A stretch of 64,000 nt of DNA from Acanthosepion esculentum. Lineage: Eukaryota; Mollusca; Cephalopoda; Sepiida; Sepiidae. Position 1 is the stretch's first letter; each line of letters starts with the position of its first letter. Shown piece by piece: positions 10,191 to 21,084 of this stretch. The notes beneath the pieces were generated by a model. It had not been told where the DNA came from. It saw nothing but the letters and a program-made list of their open reading frames with translations, and searched no databases. A program made the position numbers and the translations under genes. The DNA lies in assembly GCA_964036315.1 (NCBI GenBank), contig OZ038492.1, positions 41,006,595 to 41,070,594 of the forward strand, written 5' to 3'.

Positions 10191-10727
10191 ACCTTGAAGC
10201 AAGTTTATTTCTTTGTGAGAGTCTTGATTTTATAAATAAAACTATTCTCGTATGTGGATACATTGAGACGATGATTTTTGCCATTCTTGTCACTAGCATT
10301 GATTACTAAATTTAGTTTTAGCACAAGAATAAGACAGCTCGTATTGGCTCACTGTTCTCTAAATTGCAAGGCAAGGACATCAACGGCATCTGTAATTAGT
10401 TATTTTTTAAAAATGTTTTTTTAAACTTTTTTATCTTTCTTTTTTTAAAACAGAATAACGGTCCGGACACCGGGCGAAATCTTCCGACATCCAAACCATC
10501 AATTCCGATAAAAAAATGCAAAACAGCAGAGAAATGCAATCCAACATTTTAATTATATTTTTTAATAATTTTTTCCCATTTAAAATAAAAAATGGTAAGT
10601 GTGCTAATCTATGTTAAATCTTCTCCATTTAATGCCCCGTTCTCATATATGCTTTTAATCAATTCACCTCCAAGCAAGGCGATAATGCCACTGTTACTCA
10701 AGCGGATACTGAAAGTGAAGCAGAGGG

Positions 10728-11335
10728 AAGACATCCTGGTTGTTTTTCTTAATGACGTGAAACTAATAAATTTCCGGATTAAAGACACAATCTATTAACT
10801 CCTTTACACACACACAGACACACACACAGGCACACAGACACACACACACACAAACACCCCCACACACATATATATATATAATCACATTAAACGTTAATTT
10901 TAGGTGATAATCATATTTTAAATATTATATTTATTTATTTTTCTCTACCAGCCTGAATATTCGAGAAGTCTTATTAAAGAAAAAAGATGTGCCCCCCTGG
11001 CAGGATTCTAATCTGCGTTCTCCTTTGCAATAGAAACCATCGTGCTGCGAAGAGCCTCAACGATCAAGCAAAGCAGAGTAGTGCCTTATAAGCGCCAATC
11101 CTTCCCAGATTCTCGAATCCGGCCGCAGTGTGCAACTTTTTTTTTCTTTAGTAAGATTTCTCGAATATTTAAGCTGGTAGACGAAAATCAAATTATCAAA
11201 TATGGGTATCCACTAAAATAACGTCTAACGTGAGAAAATCTGTCGGCTTAATAAATACAAAATCCATTATATCTTTAGAAATACATATCGTTAAAAATGA
11301 CATTGTGCTCTCTTAAGTTATTGCGATTTTTTGAA
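10728..11335 (+). repeat. Left arm of a 0.6-kb inverted repeat
   Basis: This segment is the near reverse complement of 13297-13908. Shared landmarks, in order here, are ACATCCTGGTTGTTTTTCTT, CTATTAACTCCTTTA, a CA/TA microsatellite, AACGTTAATTTTAGGTGATA, the small tRNA-cored element, CGTCTAACGTGAGAAAATCT, GTCGGCTTAATAAATAC and CTCTTAAGTTATTGCG. The arm carries the small element at 10945-11180. Confidence 0.85.
10945..11180 (-). mobile_element. TIR-bounded element with tRNA-like core, left copy
   Basis: It begins CTACCAGCCTGAATATTCGA and ends with the complement (TCGAATATTTAAGCTGGTAG), giving terminal inverted repeats of about 38 bp that continue into an A/T-rich run. The core, read on the minus strand, contains CGTTGAGGCTCTTCGCAGCA, AACGCAGATTAGAATCCTGC and other tRNA-like words. 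A Pol III-type core inside transposon-like ends is unusual. Nearly the same unit is found inverted at 13452-13703. Confidence 0.7.
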
Positions 11336-11564
11336 AGTGAAGCAGAGGGAAAAGACTTTAGAAGGCAACAGAAACCCAGTCCAAACACGAAACAAAGGAT
11401 AAACGGATAGTCTTGTTCAAAGCAGCAGAGATGTTTAGCGAGAACACTATATTTGCATGAGTTATAAAATGTTTCATGACTTTAAAATACACAGTAAAGC
11501 TTTTTTTTGTAAACATATATGCAAATGTATATCATAGTTTAATGGGTACACCTCCAAATATTTA

Positions 11565-12370
11565 TATGACCAGAACCTGGCAACTGGCCTAACTCTAACA
11601 TCACAACGGGGGAAGAACTGGCTTGTAACATTCAATACCACCAAAAAACCAAGCAGGACCCTAGTATTCTCCAGTCATGAACAGGTGCAGTCTCAATGAG
11701 GTTACTTCAATGGAACATCCAGTGGGACTCAAGTTCACTCCTGACCATAAGTGGAACTCAAGTTCACTCCAGACCTTAAGTGGAACTCATATATACGATC
11801 TATGACTAAAACTGCTGGAAAGAAGTACCTCTTTCTACCATGCCCTATATCTACAAGAGTCAGATCAGGCGAAAGTTGAAGTACTGCTGCCATACCTAAA
11901 CTAGATCTGCTCAATCCTCACATTTCCAACTCGGCAGAGTTCAAAAGCATCTACTAGGCCTTGTGGACGATGAATTTTTTCCCACTCTACAAAACCAGAC
12001 GAAACGAAATAGCCTCTTGCTATTCTATTGCTATTTTCATGACAGATGTTCAGGTGACGCACAATACTTGGTTTCACCAGTCCAAAATTTCGTAGCAAGG
12101 ACCAGCCAGACAACGTACTTAGTAGACTTATCCTCATTCCCTTCCTATTCCATTGGTAAGGAAGAAAACCCACTCAGTCTCTTCCCCAGAACTGCTTCAT
12201 TGTGGAACAGACTCCCGAGGGAATGCTTCTCTGATCACTACAATCTTAACAACTTCAAGGTTAGTGTCAACCGTTGTCCTACATATCCGCATAATATGCA
12301 CATATTGCCTTTTTGCGCTTACAACAACCTCACTTAGTAACCTACTAGTGGTTCTTGGGCCTTATATTAG
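11565..12370 (+). mobile_element. Jockey/CR1-type LINE remnant
   Basis: The plus strand first reads RGKNWLVTFNTTKKPSRTLV (the thumb-side 'KxWLVxFNxxKT' region). After decay and about 200 bp of TGGAACTCAAGTTCACTCC-type local duplication it reads SLLLFYCYFHDRCSGDAQYL, RTSQTTYLVDLSSFPSYS and SLFPRTASLWNRLPRECF. The last motif, 'FxPRTAxLWNxLPxxCF', marks the C-terminus of this LINE family. Catalytic motifs are missing and several shifts are present. It sits in the spacer of the large inverted repeat. Confidence 0.75.
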
Positions 12371-12379
12371 GTGAATAAT

Positions 12380-13296
12380 TGTAAAAATAAAAGTATGCAA
12401 ATTTGGTTCGTTCAGTGAATAACGTCAGAGTTCTACTATCAGTGATACAGTTGAAGCAAAAGAAAAAAAAATCATCCGTTTCTGTATTGACTTATTAGAA
12501 TATTATAATATAATTATACGTTTATTGAGTTGTTTCTGTTTGGAATATTAAAGTTCTCACAATAACAGAAATTATAAAAGGGGCTAACAATGGCATGACT
12601 GAATCTGTTTGAACTGTTCTGGTTTTATCTTAAACACGATCTAAATCAAAGGTTAATTATCTCAGAGTCGATACAGGGATCATTCAAATGCTATTAATCA
12701 TTGGTGTTACTCATTGGAAATGCATGAAATTTTGATATTGCAATATAGGCAATTCAGTGGGTAAAAATGTCGCACTTTTGAGTCATTATAAAATTCAGCC
12801 AGTCTTGTAAAGGAATGAGTACATACGAATATTTACACGTATGTGTATCAACGCATGCCTACTCAAACATATATAGCTGAACATATATTTCGATATATGC
12901 ACAAATACATGTATGCGCGAAAGGGGCACTTCTCTAGTCGGGCCAGAGTTCCATATGTGCACATTTAAGCGACCACGAAGATGTATCAACCTCCATAGGA
13001 AACATAATCGTCAAGAAAACAAATCTACTACGTACCCCCATCTGCAAAAATCGTCTAAAAATAATGGAATCCGTTACAATAAGAAAATACAACACTCAAC
13101 ATCAACTGGCCGTATTCGGGAATTAAGAATATGTCTACCTTTCTGCATCTTTTAGACAGTTTACAATAACACTATGCACTCTTTAGAAGAGCGCAAACCA
13201 AAAGTCTTGATAATAGTTAATAGATTGTCTGAAAGTGTTCGAAACGAAAAATCCTTTGGACTCACAAAGAACTAAATCGAAAGCTCTTTTTGCATA
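12380..13296. other. No recognised feature
   Basis: AT-rich spacer of the inverted repeat. No coding or structural signal that I recognise, apart from a few short open frames. Confidence 0.5.
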
Positions 13297-13451
13297 CAAG
13301 AAAAAACGCAATAACTTAAGAGAGCACAATGTTATTTTTAACGATATATATTTCTAAAGAGATAATGTATTTTGTATTTATTAAGCCGACAGATTTTCTC
13401 ACGTTAGACGTTATTTTAATGGATATCCATATTTGATAATTTGATTTTCGT

Positions 13452-13703
13452 CTACCAGCTTAAATATTCGAGAAATCTTACTAAAGAAAAAAAATGTTGC
13501 ACACTGCGGCCGGATTCGAGAATCTGGGAAGGATTGGCGCTTATAAGGCACTACTCGGCTTTGCTTGATCGTCGAGGCTCTTCGCAGCCGTGTCGGTCTA
13601 GAGCACGATGGTTTCTATTGCAAAGGGGAACGCAGATTAAAATCCTGCCAGGGGGCACATCTCTTTTCCTTTAATAAGACTTCTCGAATATTTAGGCTGG
13701 TAG
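13452..13703 (+). mobile_element. TIR-bounded element with tRNA-like core, right copy
   Basis: Ends are CTACCAGCTTAAATATTCGA and TCGAATATTTAGGCTGGTAG. The core holds GCGGCCGGATTCGAGAATCT, GATCGTCGAGGCTCTTCGCA and AACGCAGATTAAAATCCTGC. It is about 16 bp longer than the left copy because of a small insertion around GTGTCGGTCTAGA. The sequence between the arms looks less decayed than most repeats here. Confidence 0.7.
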
Positions 13704-13751
13704 AGAAAAATAAATAAATATTCAAAATATGGTTATCACCTAAAATTAACG

Positions 13752-13756
<5 letters not shown>

Positions 13757-13832
<76 letters not shown>
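13757..13832. repeat. (TA)n(TG)n microsatellite
   Basis: TA tract followed by TG tract within the right arm. Confidence 0.97.
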
Positions 13833-13834
<2 letters not shown>

Positions 13835-13936
13835 AAGGAGTTAATAGATTTTGTCTTTAATCCGGAAATTTATTAGTTTAACGTCATTAAGAAAAACAAC
13901 CAGGATATCTTCTCAAAGAATCCACTAAAATATAAC

Positions 13937-13939
<3 letters not shown>

Positions 13940-14008
<69 letters not shown>
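13940..14008. repeat. (TA)n microsatellite
   Basis: Uninterrupted TA tract just outside the right arm. Confidence 0.98.
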
Positions 14009-14011
<3 letters not shown>

Positions 14012-14355
14012 GGCGCACTCGGATCTATTTCCATGACTCTTTCTGCCCTGGGAGACGCGCTGGGGATACCTGACACAGTTGATGGTGCGCAAATGACAAG
14101 AAAACGTGTTGTGTCTCTAAGCTGCGGATAGGAGCTGAGATGTGACCATCACACTCCCCACCGGCCTAAACAGTCGGAGGGAATTTAAAAAATCTATATA
14201 TAAATGAAGAGCTGATTCTCTACCCGTCACCCACTATGCGTCACTTTGCATGCGCGTATGCAATGCATGTGTGTATGTCTACGTGCTTGTGCCATTTAGT
14301 GTACACATATGCATACACACGCACACAGACAATTTGACTGAATGTTCTATGTGAA
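14009..14355. other. Unassigned sequence
   Basis: Moderately GC-rich (GGGCGCACTCGGATC, CACCGGCCTAAACAGTCGG) without a recognised frame or terminal repeat. It could be a fragment of an element whose other copies lie outside this window. Confidence 0.35.
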
Positions 14356-14359
14356 CACT

Positions 14360-14480
14360 TTCATCTCTTGCCTGTAGAACGTTCTTCCAGATTTTTTGCT
14401 TTCCAGTCAACATTGATCTTCAAAAATTTAGATTCAATGCCAAACGTTATCTTGTTTTCTCTATTCCTGTTTTTATTGAT
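14360..14480 (+). mobile_element. LINE C-terminal fragment
   Basis: After a frameshift the plus strand reads FFQIFCFPVNIDLQKFRFNA then KRYLVFSIP, matching the 'LPASCFPxxxNLQKFKCNVxRYLL' end of the jockey/CR1-like LINE. Only this tail is present. Confidence 0.55.
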
Positions 14481-14579
14481 ACCTCTCCTTAATAATGTTT
14501 TCTTTTTCTCATATTCTCTTACACTCAGTAACCCCTTGCATCTTAGTGGCTTTATTGCTTTGCTTAGGGTGAAATGATA

Positions 14580-15129
14580 AAAAAACGTAATAAGATATTT
14601 GAATAATACATTTACCTCTCATTCAATGTGGAAAACAACCCCCCACTCAAACCTGAGCTGAGAAATAAAATCAAAGTTTGGGAGAAAAAAGAGAATTAAT
14701 TATTTAAATTCTAAAACATAATTGTAATTATAAGATTTTATAGAATTGTCCGTAAATTATTCGGAAATAGATAGAATAAAGCATTTTTTGAAAAAAAAAT
14801 TTAAATTATTTTCAGGGCTGGCGTTGAATTAAAATATGCATGGATACAATTTGAATGAAAATGATAAGGATGACTGTGTCAAGATGGGAAGTTTCGCTAT
14901 TTAACATTAAACCCTGTGTAACAGAAAAAGTGTATAAGCTGTTCCTTTGAAGTCATTTTTATGATTTCTACTGTATTTAAACCGAACAAATATAATATTT
15001 TAAATGGGCAATTTTTATTTTTGAAATTTGATCATCTTGCCATTAGCAAATCGATATATACCGAATTAATTAGAATAGAAACAGAAATCGTTGTGCTATT
15101 GTTTTAATATGAGGAACATTTTCGGCACG
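14580..15129. other. No recognised feature
   Basis: AT-rich sequence without frames or repeats that I could name. Confidence 0.5.
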
Positions 15130-16430
15130 TTTTTTTTTTAAATCAAAAGCCACCAAGACACAAGGGAGTACTGGGGGGTGGGGGTGAAAGAATTAGAAAA
15201 CAGAGAACATTATGAAAGAGCAAGAACAATAAAAGAGCAATCAGGAACACAGTAAATAACGATTGATATTGCATTTAATCTTTTGAAGACCAAAGTTGGT
15301 CGGAAAGCATTGAGCCGGAAGAGAGTTCCACAAACGAGAAGTGTGAGAAAAGGACTGTTAGCATAGGACTTTACGGTTAAATCTAGCCAATTCAACTGTA
15401 AATTGATGAGACTAATGTTGTATTGCGCTTAAATTCATAAAGTCTAACTACCATAACGAAGAGCTCATCCAAACAATTAACATGAAAGTATTTATAGAAA
15501 TACATATATGGAAGCAAATTTGTGGCAGTTGGAATGAGACTGAAGCCGAGACGCCAGGTCAGAACCAATAATATCGCTGATTCGCCTTTGGATTTTATCG
15601 AGAACCACGAAATAAATAGCAGGAACACCAAATGTGGCAGCAATATTCTAAGCATGGACAAATGGTAGATTTTTTGTGATGTCAACGAACACCCTTTGCC
15701 ACTTCTGTGTTGCCAACGAATACTCGTTGTCACTTTCGTAAAGGTCGTTGCAGTAGAGACTTTATAATCGCAGATACAACTATAGTAACGCCGTTGAACA
15801 ATACTGGTATCAGACGCCTTCGAATATCACTTGCATTAATAGTACTTGCTTGATAATACTCGCTCGAATAGTAATCCGTATAGTGATCCGAAAAGAGAAA
15901 TAGTATAGTGAATAGAGTAGAGAATAGCAGTCCGTATAGTAATAGAGGATAGAATAGAAATAACGACAATTTAGAAGTCACGCGACTTTCTACTTATATG
16001 CGTTTAATCTATGGTCACGTGGTCTATTTAGCTCAATAGTGGGATCGCCTGTGTTTGCTCACTGGCGATCTCTGTTCAAACTCAAGTGTCGGCAGTGATA
16101 ACTTTATTCCTATATAACAGATTTATAGATATGTAAGATAGATTCTGGAGAAAAAAGTGAGGCAAATTTTTAGCAGCAGACCTAGCAATGGATACAGTGT
16201 AGACTTTCCACTTCATGTCCGCCGAGAATGTTAACCTCAGAAGGCGCAATGAGCCATTCTCTTGGAAGTTAGCATTAGTCGAAGGCAGAAAGGGATCTCT
16301 CAGACGATTAACAAAGAACAGTTTAGTTTTCGAGTTGTTAAAATTAACAATCCATTCTTTGCCCCGGTTAAGAGACTGAAGGTCGTTTGTGAGATCAGCG
16401 GCCAATTTGAGTTCATCGAACTGATCAAGA
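15130..16430 (-). mobile_element. Jockey/CR1-type LINE, split by an LTR
   Basis: On the minus strand the first part (16405-16110) reads AADLTNDLQSLNRGKEWIVN, FNNSKTKLFFVN and SLRLLRLTFSADMKWKVYT, the polymerase-to-thumb region. After the inserted LTR it resumes with STICPCLEYCCHIW, LDKIQRRISDIIG, LFYKYFHVNCLDEL and, near the end, RLNAFRPTLVFKRLNAISI. The order matches the family seen at 11.6 and 36.7 kb. It is 5'-truncated (no palm catalytic motifs) and carries several frameshifts. It is the most complete copy of this family here. Confidence 0.8.
15680..16094 (-). mobile_element. Solo LTR nested in the LINE
   Basis: The insert starts TGTCAACGAACACC and ends GTGTCGGCA on the plus strand, so it has TG...CA ends. 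It is flanked by the 4-bp direct repeat GTGA at 15676-15679 and 16095-16098. Read on the minus strand it has a TATA-like CATATAAGTAGAAAG about 130 bp from its start, as expected for U3. The LINE reading resumes on either side. No internal retrotransposon genes are present, so it is probably a solo LTR of a Gypsy-like element; the superfamily is inferred from end structure only. Confidence 0.65.
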
Positions 16431-16857
16431 ATTATTACTGATTTTACATTTTTAGATTAGATTAAATTTTAAATGTGAAATCGCATTTTTTAAAGTAAAA
16501 CATGTAACAAACTGCAAATAATAATTCTCGAAATAGATTATAAAATAATTTTTTCTCAATTTCATTCACGACCCAGGTGAATTTTTAAGCGACTCTCCCG
16601 GTGAGTCTCGAACTCTACTTTGGGACAACCTGTTGAAGACAATGGTTGTAATTTGAAGCTTATTCAAATTCCAATATAATATACACTTATTTTAGGCCCA
16701 ATAAGAAAAGCTCACTTCGGATTTCAAAGGATGCAGCCGACAACACCCGGATAAGTTGCTATAGACTGAAAAGAAACTTCTTTCTTAGATTTATTAACCA
16801 ATTAGAACGCTTTAAAACACCTTACCTGATCCTATTATAACCGTTATACAAAATACA

Positions 16858-17405
16858 AACGAAAAAACGAAGTCTATTAATTCTGTAGAAATTTCTTTGT
16901 TTACTAATACGAAACTGAGCAGATGTGTTTTTCGAGAAAATCTGAACGAGTGAATGCACCTTAAGGCAAGTATAACCTAGCGATCAGTGCACGCTCGATC
17001 AGACTGTGTTTTTCCTACAAAAATAGACGCAGGTTGAATCTTACAGGACGGCACTTTACTATGTATTCACGAGGGTGCAAACCGTTAAACGAAATAAATA
17101 CCATTCTAAAAAACGGAACGTCTACAAAAATACGGGTATCCACTAAAAATAACGCTTTATGTACTAAAAATATATGGGATAAAAATCAAAATTTAAATCC
17201 ATTAATTCTTTAGAAATGGCTTTGTTTACATTTCGGATAAGAAACTGAGCAGATATGGATTTCTAGAAAATCTGATCGAGTGCATGTGCTTGGAGGCAAA
17301 TAGAACCTTGCTTGATTGGGTTGCCCTCAATAGCAAAAATATTATAAAAATTTAAAATAGGTAGCGTCTACGCAAATACGGGTATCCACTAAAAATAATG
17401 CTTGA
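16858..17405 (+). repeat. Diverged direct duplication, about 250-300 bp units
   Basis: Two head-to-tail units both contain TATTAATTCTGTAGAAAT or TTAATTCTTTAGAAATG, GAAACTGAGCAGAT, AAATCTGA(A/T)CGAGTG and end with ACGGGTATCCACTAAAAATA. The same end word occurs in the arms at 11.2 and 13.4 kb, so they belong to one loose family. The units differ by indels of about 50 bp. Confidence 0.6.
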
Positions 17406-17689
17406 AGTAAGATTGATGTCAACCGATGCTGCTAGCGACCTATCCATACAAATGCATATATACACACTCACCGAACAGAGAGGCGGCCAGTCAGAGAGAA
17501 GCAACTTTTCATTATGTAAACTTTCCACACCGACGCATGCATGCACACACACACATACACTCACAACGTCCTTATAACTTTCTTTCGTCAGCTACTAACC
17601 GTAATTTATTTTTCAGTAAGAAATACTCACTTCCCACCGTTTTCAAAGAAGGATTTTGCATCATTTGTTAAACATAATTATTGCAAACT

Positions 17690-17960
17690 TATTTAAAAAT
17701 CAAAACTCGACGTTCTTTTGTTCACGTTTGAATTAAATTCCACCCTTTGATTTTTACTCAATTTAAAAAAAAACAAACCTGTATTCTTGGCGGTACAAGA
17801 AAATTTATCTCGAGTTCGATATAAGTAATTGCCTTTTGGTAGGATGTATAACAGTACGCGAAAGAAAATTGGAGGTGACGAAACAAAGTGGAAAAGCTTA
17901 TGAACGACGCGTTTCGCCAACATCTGTTTGGCTCGGCTTCTTGAGACATCGGTGAAACAC
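17690..17960 (-). repeat. GCGAAACGCGTCG repeat, copy 1
   Basis: The minus strand carries CAAGAAGCCGAGCC, then GGCGAAACGCGTCGTTCATA and AGCTTTTCCACTTTG. Related copies are at 35255-35460 and 51975-52265. The order 'AAGAAGCC ... GCGAAACG' is reminiscent of the CTGANGA/GAAA core of hammerhead-bearing retroelements, but here the helix between them is weak. Confidence 0.5.
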
Positions 17961-17999
17961 ATCATTTAGTAACGTCTCTACTTAGTCTCATCTTGGCAT

Positions 18000-19565
18000 A
18001 TAAGTGATTCTGAAATCCACCACACTACGATACGTGTGTATTCTCCGAATATATCGCCAACTCAGCTAGTATATATAGTTATATTTAGTGTGCTTTGAAA
18101 CTGTCGTAACTGAGTTATCAGAAACGATAGTAGGAAACCGGAACTCATTTAACAGGTTTATTACCTTTTGGTACAGGGAAACATAATGTAGAACAGAATC
18201 TAGGGAAAAGAATGTTTAACTATGAATGACTAACTGTTTTCAGGAAAGGCTTTTACCGCTAATGCTCCTCCTGCTAATCCTCTTGATGTAGGAGTATTTT
18301 TATGTCTTTCGTCCCACGGCCGAGTCCAAACTTGTAGGGAAGTATTATTCCTCACAACAGAAACTAATAGAGTATAATAATTATACACCAGCTTACGCGC
18401 ATTTCTTGTTCCTTTTCGTTTAATTCTTGTTGAAATTCGTCAAAATTTAATAGGACCATTATTATTTATCTTCCTTATTTACAACTATTAGCAAGACACA
18501 TATTGTTTTCGATAGACATTAAAGTTAAATAAACCTTTTTTTCCTGACTCACAAAAGTGACAAAAAGTTTTGATCTGACGGTGTCAAGATTCATGATTTA
18601 AAATCCTTAGACAAAACATCAGACGTGAAGAAACAGCTTTCATTTGCAAAAACTAAACTGCTTGGATGTGTTTTAAGCGGTTTTGCAGGTATTAAAGGTT
18701 CTGTGAGAAGAGGGAGAGAATGAAAAAAATCATCTCTTAATCTGAAGATGTTTTAATCATTTTATGCTGAAAGTATTCTCATTCTGGTGTTTCAAATATC
18801 TAAACTGTCAGCAGTAAATAGCCGTTTTCTCACATCAATAATTAAAAATTGCTTCTAGTGAATGTACCATGTAGTTCTGTGGGAAAATTAAATAAAACAG
18901 ATATAAAGATAATAATAATAACAGCGAGTAATAAAAGAAAGACAAAGAAATACTTTTTCCCATAATACTAAGAGGAAAGGAGCCAGAAATATGACTGGTT
19001 TCGTCAAACGTCGTTAGGTGGCGTTGATGAAGCCTATAAAAAGGCAAACATTTTCCTGTCTCACTCTCTTTCTTCTCTTTGCTCCAAAATGTGAACCATG
19101 TGGTAATTATGATTCCATTGAGAAATGTTTATCTCCTGTCCACTGACGACTGAACTCTCTTTCCACTTTCCAACGCATGGCGCTTTCACATGCCTTCTAA
19201 AACCCTCAGCATGTAGCTTAGGTCAAGCTTTCTCTTTGGTTGTTCTAACTAAGCGCAAGGCTGACTTGTGTGGCCATATAAACGATTGCTTATACTGACT
19301 TACCCTAAATTCTGGAGCCATAAAAAAAAAACGGACATCCCATAACCATGTTTAAATCTCCCAGTGATACAAAAAGTCCAACTTTGCGCAAGGCTGAATT
19401 CAGCTTGCCCATGAATACGATACTTATAATTATCTACCCTAACGTCTGGATTAGAAAATAAAACGGACATACAAAACAGATATTGAAATTTTTGTTCTAC
19501 CAAAGGCACCATAAAAAAATGAATTGCTTACATATATGAACACGCAACCTGTTAGCTTCCAACCT
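18000..19565. other. No gene recognised
   Basis: AT-rich sequence. A segment at 18990-19070 (TTTCGTCAAACGTCGTTAGG, CTATAAAAAGGCAAACATTT) resembles 43405-43475 and so is a diverged dispersed repeat. The rest shows nothing I recognise. Confidence 0.45.
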
Positions 19566-19569
19566 TCTT

Positions 19570-19810
19570 AGCGAGGGCCGGCTTTATTTGAACCTTGTGA
19601 ACTGGCACTACAGCATCACAAATAACTGTACCAAGTAAATCGCATAAATTGAGAACTTTCAACAATAGCAACAACTATAATGGATATCACAAGTAACTCC
19701 AAGTGAAAATGGCATGATCAAGATGTTGACGTTCCACACGACTTCAAACAAAAGGTTAGGAAAGAAATCAATCCTGGAAAGAGTAACAAAAGTAACTGAA
19801 TTCGAGAAAC
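19570..19810 (+). repeat. Dispersed repeat family B, copy 1
   Basis: Words such as GAACTGGCACTACAGCATCA, CAAACAAAAGGTTAGGAAAG and GGAAAGAGTAACA recur in diverged form at 57390-57640. It holds no open frame of note. The similarity is patchy, so boundaries are approximate. Confidence 0.4.
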
Positions 19811-20119
19811 CTGTTTTCCTGAAGAGTTGTTTTAATACAAAGATTTTATAAATTACAAACAAAAGTAGCACTATCCGGTCAATGGATACTGAATGCTTCC
19901 ATATAAGGTAATGAGTGATATGATTATTATCATTGAAGAAAATATATCTTTTTTTAATTACCGAATTAGAATTTTATTATGAATTTTTAATTTCAAATAA
20001 CTAAGGACTTATAACGCGGACATAAAAGAAACAAAGCAAAATCGTACAAACAAATACACACACACACATCCGAAATGGGAAACGAAATAATACAGTCGTA
20101 AACAATTTCTCATAGAGCT

Positions 20120-20255
20120 CACAGGCAAATTTTAATATAATCTAAAGGGTAGGGCAATTTTAAACTTGTGGTCAGTGCATGTGCCAACAATGTTTTCATT
20201 ACAATACCAAAGGCAGATTTTAATATATTCTAAAAGGTAGGGCAAGTTATGATGT
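20120..20255 (+). repeat. Repeat also present right of the giant LTR
   Basis: The words TTTTAATATAATCTAAAGGG and TAGGGCAA occur at 20127, again in variant form at 20217, and at about 29700. The phrase 'TTGTGGTCAGTGCATGTG' precedes the second unit here and has a counterpart at 29650. Confidence 0.6.
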
Positions 20256-20334
20256 ATAAAAAAATGTTTATAACACATAAAACATTATAGTGGACTATTA
20301 GTAATACGAATGTAGACTTATGATCAGTCAAGCT

Positions 20335-20545
20335 ACAGGCGTCTATGGCTGTACCGGTTAAAGCTTCGTACATAAAATACGAGCCCCTGAGAGATAGGTT
20401 TGATTTCAAGCCACGTCGGAAATGAGATAGTTCTTCAAGGATACATGGCCCAGTGGATAAAAGCGTTGGTTGATTAATCTAAAAAAGTGAATTCAATGTC
20501 TGAACGCAGCAGAGGGAATAAAAACAAAGCCTGGACAGTTGCGTT
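20335..20545 (+). repeat. tRNA-derived SINE-like unit(s)
   Basis: Two candidate Pol III heads occur in tandem. The first has TGGCTGTACCGGTTAAAGC and GATAGGTTTGATTTCAAGCC. The second has TGGCCCAGTGGATAAAAGCG (A-box like) and AAGTGAATTCAATGTCTGAA (weak B box). Neither folds convincingly into a cloverleaf by eye, so they are SINE relics rather than tRNA genes. Confidence 0.45.
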
Positions 20546-20599
20546 ACTCAATGGAATTAACTGAAACTGAGATATCCCAAAAAGGCAATGCACGTGGAA

Positions 20600-20766
20600 T
20601 TATAAAACTCTACCACCGTAGACTAAATTCGAAGCGTATACCACCTGAAGTCGGTACGAAATTCCGACGTATATCGCCCGAAGAAGACCGGGGCGTACAA
20701 CGGCCGAAACGTTGTGAATATGGCAATAAAGACGAGGACAATAGTCCGAAAGATGTAAATAGTTGA
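20600..20766 (+). repeat. CCGAAACG-motif repeat, copy 1
   Basis: It contains GAAGAAGACCGGGGCGTACA, ACGGCCGAAACGTTGTGAAT and AATAGTCCGAAAGATGTAAA. Related copies are at 3845-3925, 51175-51240 and as an inverted pair at 57965-58295. In some copies the first block is CTGAAGAAGGC, which with the GAAAC resembles a hammerhead core. Confidence 0.6.
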
Positions 20767-21084
20767 AATTATTTATTTCTACGTTGCTTTAAATGTCAGA
20801 TTGTATGTGTTATGGTCCAGGTTCCTTGTACCACGGTGATGTTCAAGGTAGAACCAATGAAGAATAACTCGAACACAGGTATGGAATAACACAGATATCT
20901 TACAAAGAGAATATGTAAAAAAGAAGTAGAAGTGTTAGTAATAACAATCAGGTTAGGTTAGAGAGAACTATGTTGCCTCGACCAGTATCACTATTCCAAT
21001 GTCTTACAGTAATCGTCTGTCGGGACTCTGTCTCTGACTGACTCTCACTGACTGACTGGCCGACTGACTGACTCACTGACTCTG

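Larger units (their letters stand above)
13297..13908 (-). repeat. Right arm of the 0.6-kb inverted repeat
   Basis: Near reverse complement of 10728-11335, starting at CGCAATAACTTAAGAGAGCA and ending at AACAACCAGGATATCTTC. The microsatellite inside has diverged in length: this arm has (TA)n then (TG)n at 13757-13832, the other a shorter CA/TA run. Confidence 0.85.
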
